Assembly: GCA_026397725.1 (NCBI GenBank)
Contig: JAPLUI010000392.1
Location: 1 to 64,000, forward strand
Direction: 5' to 3'
DNA length: 64,000 nucleotides
DNA from: Verrucomicrobiota bacterium
GTDB taxonomy: Bacteria > Verrucomicrobiota > Verrucomicrobiia > Verrucomicrobiales > Akkermansiaceae
The translations under genes were made by a program, and so were the position numbers. Shown in pieces: positions 63,771 through 64,000 of the stretch; within the stretch, counting starts at the first letter, position 1, and every line of letters starts with the position of its first letter. Under the pieces are notes generated by a model, which was given only the letters and a program-made list of their open reading frames with translations, was not told where the DNA came from and searched no databases.

Positions 63771-64000
63771 GATCATCAAACTGCGAACAACCCTCGCTTG
63801 CCTGATCCTCGTCAGCTCCGCCGGCCGCGCCCAGGACCAGGAAGCCGACCGGGATTCCGCCTTCGGCTCCTCCCGCAAAACCGCCGGCTCGATGTTAGGC
63901 ATTTTCTACGATCTCAAGCAGACCCAGAAACGCCAAGCGCTTCCCGACGGCGTCAACCACCTCCAGACTCTCGCGGAATTCATCGACAGTGGCTGGGATG
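63771..64000 (+). CDS. Exported protein, 3'-truncated by the window end
   Basis: The frame starts at ATG 63771 and runs off the window. A signal peptide (TTLACLILVSSAGRAQ) is followed by DSAFGSSRKTAGSMLGIFYD and LKQTQKRQALPDGVNHLQTL. No domain can be named from the 76 residues visible. It is probably the next gene of the moxR operon. Confidence 0.75.

Overview
The window looks like a chromosome segment of a high-GC member of Verrucomicrobiota, probably a Verrucomicrobiales relative of the Luteolibacter/Haloferula type. The reasons are a Verru_Chthon cassette protein A homologue, several giant secreted proteins (autotransporter-associated beta-strand repeats, thrombospondin type-3 repeats, delta-60 repeats) that share a 'D.DGDGLPDLWE...N' and 'FYRVGL/LFVRVKAE' style C-terminus, an HzsA-related heme protein, a Reg_prop/Y_Y_Y two-component kinase, and a MoxR/DUF58/vWA operon. 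I see no rRNA, tRNA, CRISPR array or transposase.

1-8.4 kb: the 3' part of a large secreted protein, a rho-independent terminator, then a lone Verru_Chthon cassette A gene followed 10 nt later by a small exported protein. 8.4-14.5 kb: housekeeping genes (cyclophilin, 6-phosphofructokinase, a proline-rich lipoprotein, trmB) and a gingipain-like (C25) exported protein, with a 95-bp tandem duplication upstream of trmB.

14.5-21.2 kb: a decayed accessory island. It holds a truncated gene coupled to a DUF488 gene, a broken second DUF488 gene, a leucine-repeat pseudogene, an intact UvrD-type helicase with a DnaQ-like exonuclease inserted in it, a KilA-N chimera, a truncated zinc-ribbon antitoxin and two copies of a REP-like double hairpin. 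21.2-28.5 kb: two exported-protein genes on the minus strand, the second a 19-repeat delta-60 protein broken by a deletion in one repeat.

28.5-38.6 kb: a second accessory stretch. It includes an ATPase (DUF3696) gene, an HKD-like partner gene and the first 35 codons of an AlbA_2-like gene, laid out as one coupled operon (candidate defence system). It also has an ORF6N gene carrying in-frame palindromes, a frameshifted LysR gene, a repeat-rich noncoding kilobase, a rhomboid protease and an hsdM fragment.

38.9-48.4 kb: a 1447-residue Ca-binding-repeat surface protein, then a histidine kinase, a NarL-type response regulator and a beta-helix lipoprotein. A near-palindromic ACCC...GGGGGGGT motif lies upstream of both the surface-protein gene and the response-regulator gene, and related copies lie upstream of the two moxR starts.

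48.7-64 kb: a moxR-DUF58-BatA-like-vWA-coiled-coil operon. It was duplicated, one copy suffered a moxR-to-DUF58 deletion, and an HzsA-like gene with 65-bp flanking direct repeats now sits between the intact and scarred copies. The scar still carries the moxR 5' region and an ATGA stop/start overlap into the downstream vWA gene. Many broken genes carry single-base changes in homopolymers, so sequencing or assembly error must be kept in mind for some of them.
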